DNA of 64,000 nucleotides from Hydrangea macrophylla (GCA_033977485.1 CM066982.1:13755218-13819217), one strand, 5' to 3'; shown: positions 25,237 through 38,334, numbered from the stretch's first letter. A program made the numbers and translations. The notes: a model not told the origin generated them from the letters alone.

Positions 25237-26830
25237 TTGAGGTTTCATGAAGTCTCTTATACTTCATTGAAATCCACAAGTTCAAATGTCTTTAGTCTCC
25301 AATGACCATCAAATGGGAGGAGAAATAATTTGAATCTAAGCCTATCTTCATGGTTTAGATCCCTTGTATTGAGGTTTTATGAAGCTTCTTCATACTTCAT
25401 TAAAATCCATGAGTTTAAGAGTCCTTAGTCTCCAATGTCCATCAAATGGTAGGAGAAATAATTTAGCTTAAGTCTAGGGGTGGCAAATGGGCGGGTCGGG
25501 TTGGCTTTGGTCGAGTCGGATACAGGTCGGGTTGGTTACGGGCCCTTGGCCCATATTTGACCAGTTCGTTTGGGTTAAAATTGGGCGGGTAAGATGCGAG
25601 CCGGGTCAAACCCCATGACCCTTTTTTTTATATAATTTTTATATGTGGAAACTGTTTGAATTTTTTTGACCCATATTCGACCCGTTTGCTGCTCAAGTTC
25701 AATGTAAGGATGGAATGTTGTTGATCTTGTGGTCTGCTTCAATTATAAGGACTTGTTTGGTCGTGCTTTTATTTTCCTATTCATCTATGAATTCATGTAT
25801 TTGTGCCATTAAGTTTCATGAGATGCCAAACACATATGAATAACTCATACCCACAAGAAAATGGAAGAAGCAATAGTGAGCACTTTACCCTTTATAATAC
25901 AATGTCTCCCTTCCCACTGTTTTGTACAATGAAAAATACATTTAAAAAAATACCCAAGTATTGTACGATCAAATACATTAAAAATGGGTCGGGTTTAATA
26001 TGGGTCAAGTTGACTGGTAAACTGACCGCATTGAAAGAATTCCCCCACCCAGCATTGTACCCTACTTTGTATATATATAAATTCTTTTATAGATATATAT
26101 ATATATATATACACACACACATACGAATATGTAAAATACCTCTTCTCCAAATTTGTATACCAGAGCCTAAGGATGTTCTATTAACTTCCAGCAAATGTAA
26201 GGCCATCATCGATCCCATTAACTCTGAGTCTGTGATTAACTATTCAATTAACTTTCATTTGTGTTCTTAAACTACACAGTCTAGAGAGAGAGAGAAACAG
26301 AGGAGAGAGAAAGAGTGAAACAAGGAAAAGATCATTATTACTATTTTTCATGACTGAAAATGAAGCTTTTGCTTATCAGTATATACAAACTGATCAAGCT
26401 ATAATTGACTCCATCAGTGTACAACTGTCATCCACTGAACGAGGAGAAGAGTTTTCCCGACTGTAATCTATAATTAGACATTTTTGCACAATCCGATGGG
26501 CACCCTCTTCCAATCCACACCTAACCCGCTCGTGAAATGAATTCTGGCTTGCTAACCCATTTTGACCCGTGCGTCAAAATTAGCCAACCCGCACCCATTA
26601 ACAGCGGGTGGATTTGGGCGGTTTCACAGATTTGGGTCAAAATTGCCACCCCTACTTAAGTCCATCTCTAGGGCTTAGGCTAATCCTTTTCTTAAAGTCT
26701 TGTGAAGTTCTTCATACTTCACTAAGACCTACATGTGTCCTTAGTATTCAATGACCATCAAGAGGTAGAAGAAATGGTTTAGGTTAAGCCCAACTTCATG
26801 GTTTAATAGTTGGGGTTAACAAATGAAAGT
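25237..26830 (+). repeat. About 132-bp tandem repeats in solo LTR D
   Basis: Units share TGAAGYYTCTTNATACTTCA, CCTTAGTCTCCAATGACCATC and AGGAGAAATAATTT. Copies start at about 25237 and 25369; a more diverged one is at about 26692. The hAT element separates the second from the third. Confidence 0.7.
25475..26654. mobile_element. Non-autonomous hAT element (1,180 bp)
   Basis: Terminal inverted repeats are TAGGGGTGGCAA on the left and TTGCCACCCCTA on the right, the classic plant hAT end. The target duplication CTTAAGTC (25467-25474 and 26655-26662) is 8 bp, as expected for hAT. The interior is AT-rich with TA and CA runs at 26078-26125 and no transposase domain. It inserted into solo LTR D. Confidence 0.92.
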
Positions 26831-28318
26831 TGAACTTGAACAAATGGTGCAGTGAATTCAATGACCATCTTTGATCAAGGATTTTTAGTTCAAAATCAAA
26901 CCGTTGGAACTGAATGAAACCACTTGGAGACTGTCAATAACACAAAGTTTTACCACTATAATTTTTGCTTTTATTAGATTTCATGTTTAGAATGGTTTGG
27001 TCATGAGTTTTGTGAGTTAACAATAATCTGTCCAGAATTCCAGAACAGACCTTTTGAAACTAGTAAATCAGAGTCCTAACCAAGTATTTTCAACTTCAAA
27101 TAAATTTTTCTATGAGGTTTAATATGTTAGGAAAATACCCTAAAAAGATCAAAGTGTTTCATATTTTTTTACTATTTTTAGAAAATCATACAAGATCTCT
27201 GGACAGAGAGTTGTAAGTCTCTGAGTGACGTCTGGTTTTTGCCCATTTTCTAAAGATCTAACTGTTCAATCCTTGATTTTCTCTTTGGGTTAGAAACTAG
27301 ACTCACAGAGGCATAATATACTCAAAAATCATCAAGATCCTACCGTCGGAAGCATGCTTTCTATTTTCTTGAAGTTCGGGTATGCTCTTTGGAATTTCCA
27401 TAATGTAGTGACAGATTTAATCAACTTTATAAATAAAGGTTCAAATGATCTTTTCTTAACCTAGGGTTCATACTATGCTTTAATAATGATTGAGTAAGCT
27501 CAAAACCAGAAGCTAAATGATCCAAACCAATGAATAGTTCATAGCTCTATTTCATTCATACTCATGTGTTCATGTGCATTCATCCACGTAGACTGATATT
27601 TGAAAAATAGAATTCACCTTGTGTTAAGACTTGTTGCTTAGGATTTAGTGATGTGTTTTGTTTAAAGTATGTGAACTAACCCTTTGTTTTGTAGCGCTTT
27701 CGAGGTACATTTTCTCAATCCTTTCTCTAGTTTTGTTTATTCCTCAATTTTATTGATTTCTCGACTCCAAGTACGACACCTTAGAACTAGGATTTGCCTT
27801 ATATGTATATATGTGATTAGAGACTCTTTTCTAGGTTTTCTTTTTATTCGCATACATTGCACGTTTAATATTCACGACTGGATCACGGGTGAGTTCTCTA
27901 GTTCTTTGCTTTGCATATCATGATTTGCTTGCTAAATGAATTACTTGATTTTGAATGATATTTTATCCCTTGCAATCTTATACCCTTTAGACATGCTTTT
28001 GTAATGTATATTTATACATATGTATTAGTTGAGGGCACATTTAAACTAATAATTCGATTAAAAGGATGTTAAGTAGAGGCCTATCGCGAGATAGGATGAG
28101 AAGGGGCGTTTTAGTCCGATGGACTCCTTCCCTTCTCATTTCATAACCCCGAACCTAGTTTAATCTTTGGTTTCGCAAAAGATCAGTTGCTTTAAAAATA
28201 GGTTTCTTAATTTTTCCTTTTAAAAAATTAAGTGGCGACTCATTTGTTTTGAATTTGAAATTTTAAAAGAATTTAAAAGAAAAGCTGTGGGTAAAGGAGA
28301 AAAATTACGATATCCACA

Positions 28319-29185
28319 GCAGGCCCAGGTTGTGCCCATTGGGGGGACGAGTCTGCTTCGTAACCCCAATCTGTGGGTCCAGACCGAGTGGTCATAGGCC
28401 AAACAGCCCGGGATGGTTGAGTAGCAAGCGCCCACTCCGAATGACATGGCATTTCCTTACTGAGGTGGTGGTAAGACCTTGACCTGATATTTCTGAACGT
28501 ATTTGCTGCCCCCCATTTTCAAAGCTGATGTGATGCTTCATCGGAGGAGGATTGAAAATTAGTATACCTCGGCATACCGCTCGGGACCTTACCCGGGAGG
28601 TTATTCAGGAACGGACCCGCCACCTTGGTCAGCCGGGGGTTGGATTGAGTGGTAGGCTCAGGGTTCCGGGGTCGGTTGTTGCCACGTGTTAAGGGATGGT
28701 TGGTCTAGTCAGGATCTAACGAGGTCGGTGCGAGCGTAATTGAACAGTTGCATCGTAACCAAACCATGTCATGCATTTAATGCGCTCTCCTTTTGAGGCG
28801 ACGCTTCACGTGCCCGAGGAGACAGCTATCAGGTGGTTTAGGCAGGAAAGTTTCCTGGCCGTTGGATTTGATCTGATCTGGACCGTTCACGCTTTATATA
28901 TAAGGGACACTTGTTCATTTCTTTCATTCCTGCTGCCCTGAGATAGAGATTATCGAGCAGTTTGAGAGAAAAAGCTCTCGGTCAAGCTTCCTGAGCTCTT
29001 TTTCTTCTTTAATTCTTGTAAGTCCTCACTTCCCCAGTTTCAATTCATTGTACTCTTCCTTCTCCTCTTTTTTTTTCTTTTCCTGAGTAAAGCTAGAGAG
29101 GACGAATCCACTAGGGCTCGCACGGGAGTGGGATTTCTTCTTCCTAAGGTCCATCTTCCTCCTTAGGTTAGGTAACCCATCCTCC
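28319..29185 (+). promoter_or_regulatory. Probable LTR or promoter region of the next transposon gene
   Basis: GC-rich relative to its surroundings. A strong TATA-like TTTATATATAAGGG lies at about 28893, about 290 bp before the open frame at 29186. A pyrimidine-rich stretch (29000-29090) leads into that frame. The target site of solo LTR D is at its left edge, so the same element probably extends left of 24163. Element ends were not found. Confidence 0.4.
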
Positions 29186-31230
29186 GTGGTAGTGCGGTTG
29201 AACCGGTCAGGTTATCTCGTGGTAGTGTTAACTGAGTGTTACATTGCCCTGAAGGCCTTGTACGCCTTGCCCCATAGGCTTTTGGACTTGTCCCCCTTGT
29301 ACCTTAGGCTCGGAGTCCCCGACCCCTACGTAGGCCACCACTTATTCCCTTGTCCAGTCCCAGGAAGCTTAGAAATGTGTCACTCCAGTTTTGACTTGTC
29401 TTCCCGGTCGGAGGACGAGCAGTCGCGATCAGGGACTCCGGATTCGAGATTAGATCTACCTTCTGCAACCCCGTCTGACCAATACAGCAAGGGTAGGATT
29501 CTTATTCGGGTCTCCGATGATCAAGTAGCTCAGGATATCCTCGTTGCCTCAGTGTCTAGGGGGTTAGGTGATAAGAGGTCGGTACCGAACACCCCGGTGT
29601 AACCTTTGCTTGCGAGGCAATCGTTACAATCTTGCGTACCCTAGACTTAGGTCGAATTAGGGATAGGTACGATGTTCTCGACCACTTTTACTTGGTTGTA
29701 CACGCTGGCGGGTCTCACTTTCATCAGTCGGGCTTCGTTACCCTATACGAGGATGCCTTGACGGCGGGCCTTTGCCTTCCCCTCCATCCCCTAGCCCAAG
29801 ACGTGCTGATATATCTTGGGATTGCTCCCGGGCAACTCGCACCGAATGGGTGGAGGTTCTTGATGGGGGCTATCTCTCTGTGGCTCCAGGTTCTAGGGTA
29901 CGAGCTCACCATATAGGAGTTCTTCTGGGCACACCGTCTATTCCCGATTCACGGAAAAGCTGACTTTCTCTCGCTTGGGGCCAAACAGGGGAGAAGAATT
30001 GTAGTCAACTGCCCAAGCAACAACAGAGGGTGGAAGAAGAAATTCTTCCAAGTATCCACCCTCGAGTTTTGTGAGAAAGTATCGGGAATACAGTTGAGGA
30101 CTTCCTGGGCGGAGAAGTTGAGGAGTAAGCTCCTGTCTCCTTTCTTGTTTCGTTTTACTTCGCCATTATCATTGATCTAACTGTCTTTTGCTTTGCAGTG
30201 GGATCAGCCGACCCACCCAGTATTTTCGACGAGTGCCACGCAAGGATCTTGTCCTTAGCCAAAGACCCCACTAACGTCAACATGTTGCTAACCCAGACGG
30301 GGAGCCAGAAGATCTCCTACCAGCCCAACCACTAGTTTGGAGCTCCCACATTCCCTTCGATCATCGCTAGTATGTTCTCCGCCTATTTTCTGGTTGCCTC
30401 ACTATTAGTTTGATTTTACGTGTAGCTTAACATGTATCTTTTCTTGGTGTTCACAAAGATGGCTCTCAGGGACGTGGCGACACTGAAGGAAAATGAGGCT
30501 ACTCTGGCCTCCCTGGCGGGCCAGAGAAGAAAGAGGCAGGGCCCCACTGAGCGACAGCAACTGAAGAGACTTCACCAGGGGCCCCGCGTAGTTGGAGAAG
30601 AGGCCGGGATGTCTACTCCGAAAGTGACCATTGCCATCTGTTCCACACAACCTACTGAAGCCCTACCGGTCAGTGTGATGACCCCTCGCATTGCCCCTTT
30701 TCCCCCGAGGCCACGCGATGTCCCGGCCGGGATGCCCGCAGTGGAGACTGCGGACGAGATTCGCGAGAGGGTCTGACCCGGGCTATTGTAGAGCCAAGTG
30801 GACAAGTGCTCCGGGCTGGCTCTCGAGGCGCTAATTGGTTGGTTGTACACGTCAACCACATGGTAAGTATCCTTGCCTACATTTTTTCCTTATTATATAT
30901 ATATACATATTTTTATACTGATGGCTTTCGTCTCCTTCTTGCAGGTTAGCTGTCTGGCGGCGGGAGCTGAGGCTTACCTGCCCGAGATGGCTGAGGGACT
31001 ATTTGTCGCCAAGGCCGCCCTGGCTATGGAGAAAGCGGTACGGGACTTCGCGAACTTCGTTCTCACCATGGATGAGGAGAAGCTAGGGTCTTGGCCCTGG
31101 AGCTGGGGGAGGCCCAGGAGCTTCTTAACACAGAGCGGGTTGCCCAAAAGGCCGCAGAAGCGAAGGCGTGGCTGTGGAGGCCGGCAGGGCGGCGGTGGAG
31201 GCCAAGAAGCTAGCTCTCTTCGAGATGCGC
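29186..31230 (+). pseudogene. Transposon gene with 'putative gypsy type transposon' domain (PF04195-like)
   Basis: The plus frame from 29632 carries FVTLYEDALTAGLCLPLHP, LGIAPGQLAPNGWRF and, after a TAG at 29914-29916, EFFWAHRLFP and CPSNNRGWKKKFFQV. This pattern matches the plant PF04195 transposon domain as I recall it. Likely introns are 30125-30199 and one ending before 30461 (CACAAAG then ATGGCTCTC). A further intron ends with GCAG at about 30945 before a Glu/Ala-rich coiled-coil segment (30946-31230). The N-terminal frame 29186-29602 is Ser/Asp-rich. The in-frame stop, a frame change at about 29602 and loss of the 3' end against Copia-2 at about 31235 show a dead copy. The family's biochemical role is unknown to me. 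Confidence 0.65.
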
Positions 31231-31239
31231 CTCCAGACA

Positions 31240-34100
31240 ACTTTCCTTTGCGCAAATTACATCTCAAATGTGACAAAAATGAATGTCTACATACTAGAAT
31301 GGTTTTTAAGATCTTTTGCATATGCTCAGGCATATGTGCCATCACCATAGATCAACACAACCTCGTCGCTTATGAGGTGAAGTGCCTAGCTACTACAAAA
31401 ACTCTTTAACCAAAATAGCTCCTCAAATAGCTGCAGAGCACACCATATATTATGCTTCCATCGTGGACAGCATAAGGCAAGGTCCATAGTATTCCTGCGA
31501 ACATATCGTAAGATACTCTTCACTACTCTCTAGTGACAGGACCAGGGTTGCTACAACAACTAATTAAATCAACCGCATAGCAGACATCTGACTCAGTACA
31601 CACATTAGTATACTTCAAATTCCCTATTGTGGACGTATATGGAAAACTGGATATTTGTTTCCTCTTCTCATTATTCTTAAGACACTGATCTAAGGTCAAG
31701 GTGAGTCCCTTTTTAAAATTGGGATGTCAATGGGTTTACAGCTTTCCATGTGAAAAAAAACATTCAAGAATCCTCGAGACAAGTTTCTGAGAATGATCTC
31801 TCATAATCTAAACTCCCAACACATAGTTGAAGTCACCTATGTCCTCAATCTCAACTGAAAGGACAACCACTCTCAAGTGGCGACAATGGAACTCATCTCA
31901 TTCCCACCTAAAAGGATGTCATCAACATATAAAGAATTAGAACACTTTCCTTGGACCATTTAATGTACACACATTGTACCACTGCCTAGACGATTGTTAA
32001 CTTGAGATAATAAATAGATCGTTTGAGATAGAACACTTTTGCACTCATTCCCTTTGGTCACAACACCAATGGGATGATCCACATTTATCTCGTCCTCTTG
32101 TTCTCCATTGAGAAAAGAATAGTTTAAACATCCAAGTAAAAAGATTCAAAAACTAAATATGCGACAATTGCTAGGATAAGGCGAATGGAGTCAGATCTCA
32201 CCCTTTGGGAGCACATGTTTCCATGGTCTATACCCTCTCTGGGTACAAACTATCGCCACAAGGCGCGCCTAATACTTGTTAATTGAACCATCTGTCTTGC
32301 GTTAGATTTTGAAAACATACTTGTCTCCAATAGTCTTACGCACAGGCGGAATGTCAACTAATTCCCAGACTTTATTTGCGTCCATAGAGCCATCTCATCT
32401 GGCATAGCAACTATCCACTCAGCTTCAGCAGACGAAGAAAAATGCTTCAATAAAAGAAGCAGGCTCATCCTCACCCACTTGAGCACACATTCGCACACAT
32501 ATGAAAATGTCTTCCTCAATTTCAAAACAGCGATAGAAAACTTTTTCCTCATCACCATACAGTGTGCTACCTGAGAATCTTGAGTGCCTAGTGGTGCACT
32601 CCCACTATCTGGTACACTCCCACTAGCGTCTAGCGGTGTACTCCCACTCGGGTGGAGACTAGTACAATTTTACATCGATTATTGGATGTGGATTCTCAAT
32701 CTCTCCACCCTCGCTTAAAGATGGTATGTTGTCTTCAAAATCCTCCAACGCATAGAGGTCAAGATATCTCTTAGTGATACAAATTTGGGAAAGTCATTCT
32801 CAATATCATGTGGCACCATTTGTCATTCTTATACCCATTTGTTCATTATACGTAACATAGGCTGTTGAGCTATTAGAATACCTTATAAAGGTATGCTTTC
32901 TAGCTCTCGAGCATAATTTCTCGCACTTATACAAGGTGTAGTGAACATAAACTCCTAAGCTCTGCAGGCGCAAATGCTCCAAAATGAGCTTTTCGCTTTT
33001 CCATAGCTCACAAGGGAAGGAACTGACTAAGAAGATGCACTCTAGTATGTAGGCAGCAATCAAGAGTACATCCCCCCAAAATAACTTTGGGAGGTTGACT
33101 TGCGCCATCATAGTCCTAGCCATATCTAAGAATGTCCTATTCCTTCTTTCTGGAACACCATATCGTTGTGGAGTTTTCGGAACAGAAAGTTGTCTGCGTT
33201 TTCCCTTTTTCCTCACATAGTTCCCATAACTGATTAGATAAATACTCGCGATCCTCACATCGCGCAAAATCATCTATAAAAGTGAGAAAATAAGAGGCGC
33301 CATGATGTGCCTTTACAACCATAGGTCTATAGATATTTGAGTAAACTAGCTCTAATGCTTGAGTAGCTCTAATAGCCTCTCTAAAAGGCTTTCAGCATGC
33401 TTTGTCAACTAAGCAAGACTCACACATAGGTGGGTCAACCTTAGAGAGTAGGCCCAAAAGGCCATCTCGAGCTAATCAAGTCATCCTATCACATCCTATG
33501 CGTTCAAGTCTAGCATGCTTTGTCTCAGAATAAATGAATGACAGAGGAAACCAGAATTTATGAAAACAATTCTTAAGCAATTATCTCTAGATAACCATGC
33601 CCTAGTAACACTACCACCCAAAAATGTCTATCATATTACCACCGAACTGAAAAACGTCCTCGATTGCGCTCTTCCACCTTGTTAGCCTTGGGCGCAAACT
33701 TGTTGGCCCCACCCTGCCTCTAAGCGGATTTACCCTTACCATTGCTTTTAGGCCCACTGGCCTTGCGCTTACTTCCACTTATGGAAGTAGTGGTCAAAAG
33801 TGTAGCTATACGGTTCATCTCACCTTTTTGGCGCTCCGTATTCAGCTCAACATGTCAGAAAATGTCAAAACCAAAAAATTTAACATTTCCGTTGCGGATC
33901 ATGATTTGTTTTCTATGGACCTGCGAATCAGGCAAAAAACTAATCATAGCTTGAAACTGCAGTTCGCCAGTAAAGATGTTCCGAGTATTTTGAAATCATG
34001 AATCATACCTGTCATCGACCTTAGATGTCCAGTCATCGTGTACTTGGAACGTTTCCTTTACTTTCCTGAACTTCATAACCAGATGCTTAATCTAATAGTG
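31240..34100 (-). pseudogene. Copia-2 polyprotein relic (gag, integrase, RT, RNase H)
   Basis: Fragments in several minus frames line up in copia order. Gag-like basic sequence (PKSNGKGKSA) lies near 33690-33750. Integrase is clearest at 33273-32806, with GVPERRNRTFLDMARTMM and PKLFWGDVLLIAAYIL, plus FLTFIDDFAR at about 33270-33300. RT keeps LYVDDILL at about 31910-31934. RNase H is recognisable near 31330-31450 as LFEELFWLK, then VVLIYGDGTYA, a stop, and AKDL. Stops and frameshifts are frequent, far more than in Copia-1, so this is the older element. Confidence 0.75.
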
Positions 34101-34299
34101 AATGTGCCATCGAAAACAAATTTGAGCTGATCTCATAATACTTTGGCTATTGGGTAGTACATATACTTTCCAACAAGATCATGGTATATGCTGCTTATCA
34201 CAAAGTGCGTGCTATGGTCCTTCTCGAGCCAAGTATTATAGGCTATTAAGGTCATAATGATATTGGATCGGAAGCCCATTATTCAGTTTAATGGGTTGG

Positions 34300-36985
34300 G
34301 CCATAGAATAAGCTTAAAGCTCATAAGCTCTTACTCATTCTATCGGTGCGTTACTTTGCAGTGTCATATTATAAAAATTAGTCCCTTTTAAACTTGTTAT
34401 TTTTATAAAGATCGACAAAGTGTGGTTTGGAAAACATTTATTTTTGTGAATCCAAAAAATTTGAAGAATAATATTTGAGAACATGCGTAAGGGATTGACA
34501 TTATTATTTGCACATTTCATAAGGTTTGTTTTAAAATCCAATTACAAATGAGTTTTCCCCTTTCTACAATTTAAGATCCAAAAATTCGCTATTGCTCATT
34601 AATCAAATCTTAATTTTGAAAATCAAGAAAAACCTTTTATAATTGATTTTTCTAAACAAACATCAATTAGATGGTACAATTACCTATCTAAGATCATCCA
34701 CAAGATATAAGGTGCGTCATACAACAAAAGTGCGCATGGACCCTCACGTGGGTCTAAATTGACAACTTAGAGCTCATGTTAAGGTAATTCAAATGTATGA
34801 TTTATGAACAAAGAAAACAATCCCTTTACAAGTAGGCTTTTCCAATACAAGAAATAAAACCCTCGTCCTCATATTACATTTATAGCCCATAAAAAATAGG
34901 AATGTTTTGTTCATAAACATATACAAGAACAACATTAAACATACATCGTGAGGACACAAGCTCCATAAATTGTCAATTAATTATCCATTCATTTGATCCA
35001 TATTAGTGCATTAATCACACATATCAAGCACTCATGTGGTCTATTTAAAATGAATGGACTAATCCATCACTCCATTTAAGGAGGGGGATTCGAGGTCTCG
35101 AGTCATCAAATCACAAACAGTAATTAAACGTGACCTATAATGCAACGAGCCTCTAAAATAATAAAATGTGCAATAAAATAATTATTGCACAGCCCAGATA
35201 GCTCCCATAAGCTAAAGTAAAATTAATTGAAAAATCCTGGATTTTTCACTAATTTTAACACAATTTTTAGTCTTAAAACATATTTTAAAACCATTTCGTT
35301 AGGGGCTTTTAAATTAACAAATTAGTTTTAAAAATTAAATAACTGAAAAACAGACTTTTCATTATAAAGAATTTTCTAAAATTTATCAAGGCCCAAAAAT
35401 ATTTTGAATCAATTTAACAAAATAAATTAATCTAATTAAACAGAATTAACTATGAGCAACAAATTCCCAAAAATACAAAATTTTTGAGGAATTTGTTCTC
35501 CAAAGATTTTTAGTGGTCTAATATGGTGTTCCAAACACCCTATATTAATTTCAAAAATTAATAATCTATTTTGGCTATTTTAAGCAATTAAATAAATGTA
35601 TATATGCATAAATTTTATGCTCTAAAATACCAAAACAAAAATGAGATAATTCAAAAAAATTTCTCAAGTCTCCAATCAGTGTACAAAAACACTAGACATT
35701 AAATTCAAGAATTAACAACTTTAATTTGTTATATTTTAAGCAATTAATATCGTGTACTTGGCACAATATATGCTCTAAAATATATTACAAAGAGCGAGGA
35801 AATTCACAAAAAAAAATTTCCTCAAGCTACCTCTGTGTTCTACACACATTATGTTAATTCCTTGAACTAATAATCTATAAAAATATTTTAAGCAATTTAA
35901 TACGTATACAAAAACACATAATTATATGCTCTAAAATATTAATACGATTTACATAACTTACCAAAAATTATCTATGGATCCCACAAAATTTTATATGCTC
36001 TCAAAACAGTGTCCCTTATGTCCCATATTAATTACAAAAATTAATAGTGTATTTTGGTTATTTTAAGCAATTAAATAAACGTCCGTAAACATTAATTATA
36101 TGCTCTAAAATACCATAAATACATGATAATTTACACAAAAATTATCTTAGAATCCCTTTTAGTATACTAAACACGGAAAAAATTAATAACAAATTATATT
36201 TTCAGCATTTAATATGTGTTCAACACACATTATATGTGCTCAAAAAAATACCCAAACGAGAAAAAGAAAAAATCACAGTCTTTTCTTTTATGTCCCAAAT
36301 AGTGAAAAAAAACTCTAATACTCTCTTTTAAAATCTCTCTCTTTTAAAATCACCTTTGAAAGATTTTATGACTTTAATTGGTTAAAAATGCAAATTGCAT
36401 AATAAGAGAATATATTTATATGCATAGACCCAAATGGGTCCAATTTCCAAACATATCCATGTGCGCCTGTGCAAGGGGGAATTCCATCACATCACAGAGA
36501 AAAAAATTGCACATAATGTGCACATGAGTGACATTACCTTAGGCTTCAAGTTTCAACCATTGGTTCTTGCTTGGCACGTGCCAATATATTGGCAATTTGG
36601 CATGTTGCATTAAACATCACCTTACTTTATTTAGATTATGTTTCCAAAACAGAGCCCAATTGGGCTGCCAATGCCCTAGGCATGGCTGGGACCATAGCCT
36701 TGGCCGCTGTGCATCATTTGTACCCATCAGCGACACAAGTTCGCGACGGGATGTTTGGGAGCCTATATCTATCTTGTTTGAGATAATTAATGGCGGAAAA
36801 TTCAGTATGGGACTCTAGGGACCATAAGGAATACAATTATATATAAAAAAAAAAATTGGATTTTATTGGAGTTTGATATTAGACCCACTTCAAAATTCAA
36901 TTTATCAAAGTTTTTAATAAAAGCTTCAAAAGCTTTAATGACACATGCGTTTTGGGTGATTAAACGGGCGAATCAACAACCTATT
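34300..36985 (-). other. Copia-2 leader region; no coding sequence supported
   Basis: AT-rich leader between gag and the primer-binding site. A plus-strand open frame at 36571-36786 has no family match that I recognise and lies opposite the element, so I do not call it a gene. Confidence 0.5.
35500..36250. repeat. Degenerate tandem array, unit about 150-170 bp, five copies
   Basis: Each unit contains ATTAATAATCTATTTTGG-like sequence, then TTTTAAGCAATTAA, then ATATGCTCTAAAATA. TTTTAAGCAATT landmarks occur near 35577, 35733, 35885, 36058 and (diverged) 36205. The array lies in the Copia-2 leader. Confidence 0.75.
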
Positions 36986-36999
36986 GGCTCTAATACCAA

Positions 37000-37472
37000 T
37001 GTAAATAAATATGCACGCAAGCATACGAGTAGGGTATAGGCTTGTTACCTAGCGGAATAACTCGACGGATCGCGGAATGGTGTTGTTACTAGCCCGGCGC
37101 GTCTTCACCCACGAACTGCTGCTCCTTGTAGCCTCCGTGTACTCTCTTATGCTTCGCATAGGTCGTGAAGATCACTACCAGAACGGTCTTAGTACGTATC
37201 ACGCGCTAAATCCCAAGCCCTTTGGTGATGTGCTATAGAGAGAGTGAACCGTGAGAAGAGAGAGAGAGAGAGAGAGAGTGCCGCAGAGAGCAAAAGAGAG
37301 GCTACTATGTATGTGTCATGTAGGGTTTGTGTAGTATATGTTTGTATATATATAGTCATACACAAACCCTACCTGATTAGGACTTCAAAAGCACATGTTC
37401 TTTTGGATCATACAATGTGGGTGCCCGTATGGCCCGACCACATTATTCTCTATAATAAGCAAATATGTAACA
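37000..37472 (-). repeat. Copia-2 5' LTR (about 473 bp)
   Basis: It starts TGTAAATAAATATGCACGC one base after the primer-binding site and most likely ends at GTAACA (37472), which gives the expected TGTTAC start on the minus strand. A GA run (37258-37278) lies within. The right boundary is inferred because no partner LTR is in the window. Confidence 0.6.
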
Positions 37473-37549
37473 CACTGTACTTATCTGCATTTTTTTGCGT
37501 AAAATTGAGAAAATGTGAACTTTTTTTTTTTATTATTTTTTTTAAAACT

Positions 37550-38334
37550 TTGCTGCCAACTTACCAAGTGATTCAGCCAATCAACGGTGACCCATTCATT
37601 GAAAAGCCTGGAGACACCAGTAACATCGAGCCCACTGATCCCGTGGTCTCTCTCCAACCTCCCCGCCTATCGGACAGCAGTCAGCCCGCTCCTCAGGGGC
37701 ATCGAGGTGGGCCTGGCCCACGGGTTCCTCCTCGTGGGCCCATTCGTGAAGGTCGGTCCTTTAAGGAACACAGAGTATGCTGGTGCAGTAGGGGTCACTA
37801 GCCGCTGGTGGGCTTCTTGTTATACTAAGGGTGCGTTTGATAAAACTGAAAATTAAGTACTGAAAATTAAGTGCTGAATTTTAAGTACTGAAAATTTTAA
37901 GCGATTGAATTTGTAGTATTGAAAACATATTTTTAACTACTGAAATAGACTACATTCAATGAATATTTTCAGTAGAAATTTTTCACTTAAAGTTTTCAGT
38001 GATTTTTTGGCTGCATTTTCAATTAAGTGATACGTTATCAAACGCACTGAAAACAAATAAGTGCTGAAAGTTTTCATTTTTACCACTTAATTGGGTTATC
38101 AAACACACCCTAAGTTTGTGCTTGACAATTTACGGGATTTCATCGTTCAAGGAAGGAGAGTCTTCGACCGCTCCTTCCTTGACCTTGACCGGGCAGAAAA
38201 AGCGACCCGATTAGTTGCAAACAGTCGATGGCTGGGCGAAGTTTACCGGAGGGTTCTTCTTCGGAGGCATTTCGGGTGTCGTTTGGGCATACGTTCTTCT
38301 CTATGTCATAAACCTTCCTTACTACGTCAAGTAA
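37550..38334 (+). pseudogene. PSAL: Broken copy of psaL (photosystem I subunit XI)
   Basis: Conserved PsaL blocks appear in order: [13 protein letters not shown] (from 37559), [42 protein letters not shown], and after the [39 protein letters not shown] and LPYYVK with stop at 38332-38334. PsaL is a thylakoid membrane subunit that joins PSI trimers or binds LHCII in plants. Damage includes a frameshift after PFI, another after EYAGAVG, a 282-bp MITE (37829-38110) and a C-to-T-type nonsense codon (TAG for Gln) before LQT. The transit peptide is absent. No intron interrupts the aligned part, so it may be a retrocopy; a truncated duplicate is also possible. I am sure of the family. Confidence 0.9.
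37829..38110. mobile_element. Tourist-like (PIF/Harbinger) MITE in the psaL copy
   Basis: Ends GGGTGCGTTTGATAA and TTATCAAACACACCC are inverted repeats. TAA at 37826-37828 and 38111-38113 is the 3-bp duplication typical of PIF/Harbinger. Removing the element and one TAA rejoins the psaL reading frame exactly (VIL then SLCLTIYG). Length 282 bp. The interior repeats AAGTGCTGAAAATT-like motifs. Confidence 0.9.

Larger units (their letters stand above)
24163..28318 (+). mobile_element. Solo LTR D (TGTAGACACC type, about 2.97 kb without its insert)
   Basis: It begins TGTAGACACCCTAATTTTGAC and ends ATATCCACA. The direct repeat GCAGG at 24158-24162 and 28319-28323 is a perfect 5-bp target duplication. 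Removing the 1,180-bp hAT insert and its 8-bp duplication leaves 2,968 bp. A TATA box CCTATATAAGG is at about 24659, just downstream of a palindrome cluster (24357-24549). Tandem repeats of about 132 bp lie in the middle. No coding domain is present, so this is a solo LTR of a large gypsy-type family; lineage not assigned. Confidence 0.87.
31235..37472 (-). mobile_element. Copia-2: truncated, heavily mutated Ty1/copia element
   Basis: On the minus strand the order is 5' LTR (37000-37472), primer-binding site, long leader, gag, integrase, RT, RNase H; the 3' end and 3' LTR are missing at about 31235. The primer-binding site TGGTATTAGAGCC (plus strand GGCTCTAATACCA, 36986-36998) is the tRNA-iMet type used by copia elements. 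A leader of about 2.7 kb (34300-36985) contains a degenerate tandem array. The left edge abuts the PF04195-type transposon gene. Confidence 0.75.

Noticed and set aside
25803..26270. 155-codon plus-strand open frame
   Set aside because: It is inside a non-autonomous hAT element, crosses a TA/CA repeat and shows no domain.
24163..28318. Full LTR retrotransposon with two LTRs
   Set aside because: Only one pair of LTR ends with one target duplication and no internal domain or second LTR; a solo LTR explains it.
31430..31560. Candidate RNA gene between transposon fragments
   Set aside because: It continues the copia RNase H relic and shows no clover-leaf or box motifs.
36571..36786. Plus-strand open frame of 71 codons with a protein-like look
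   Set aside because: It lies opposite the Copia-2 leader, has no recognised domain and no splice or promoter support.
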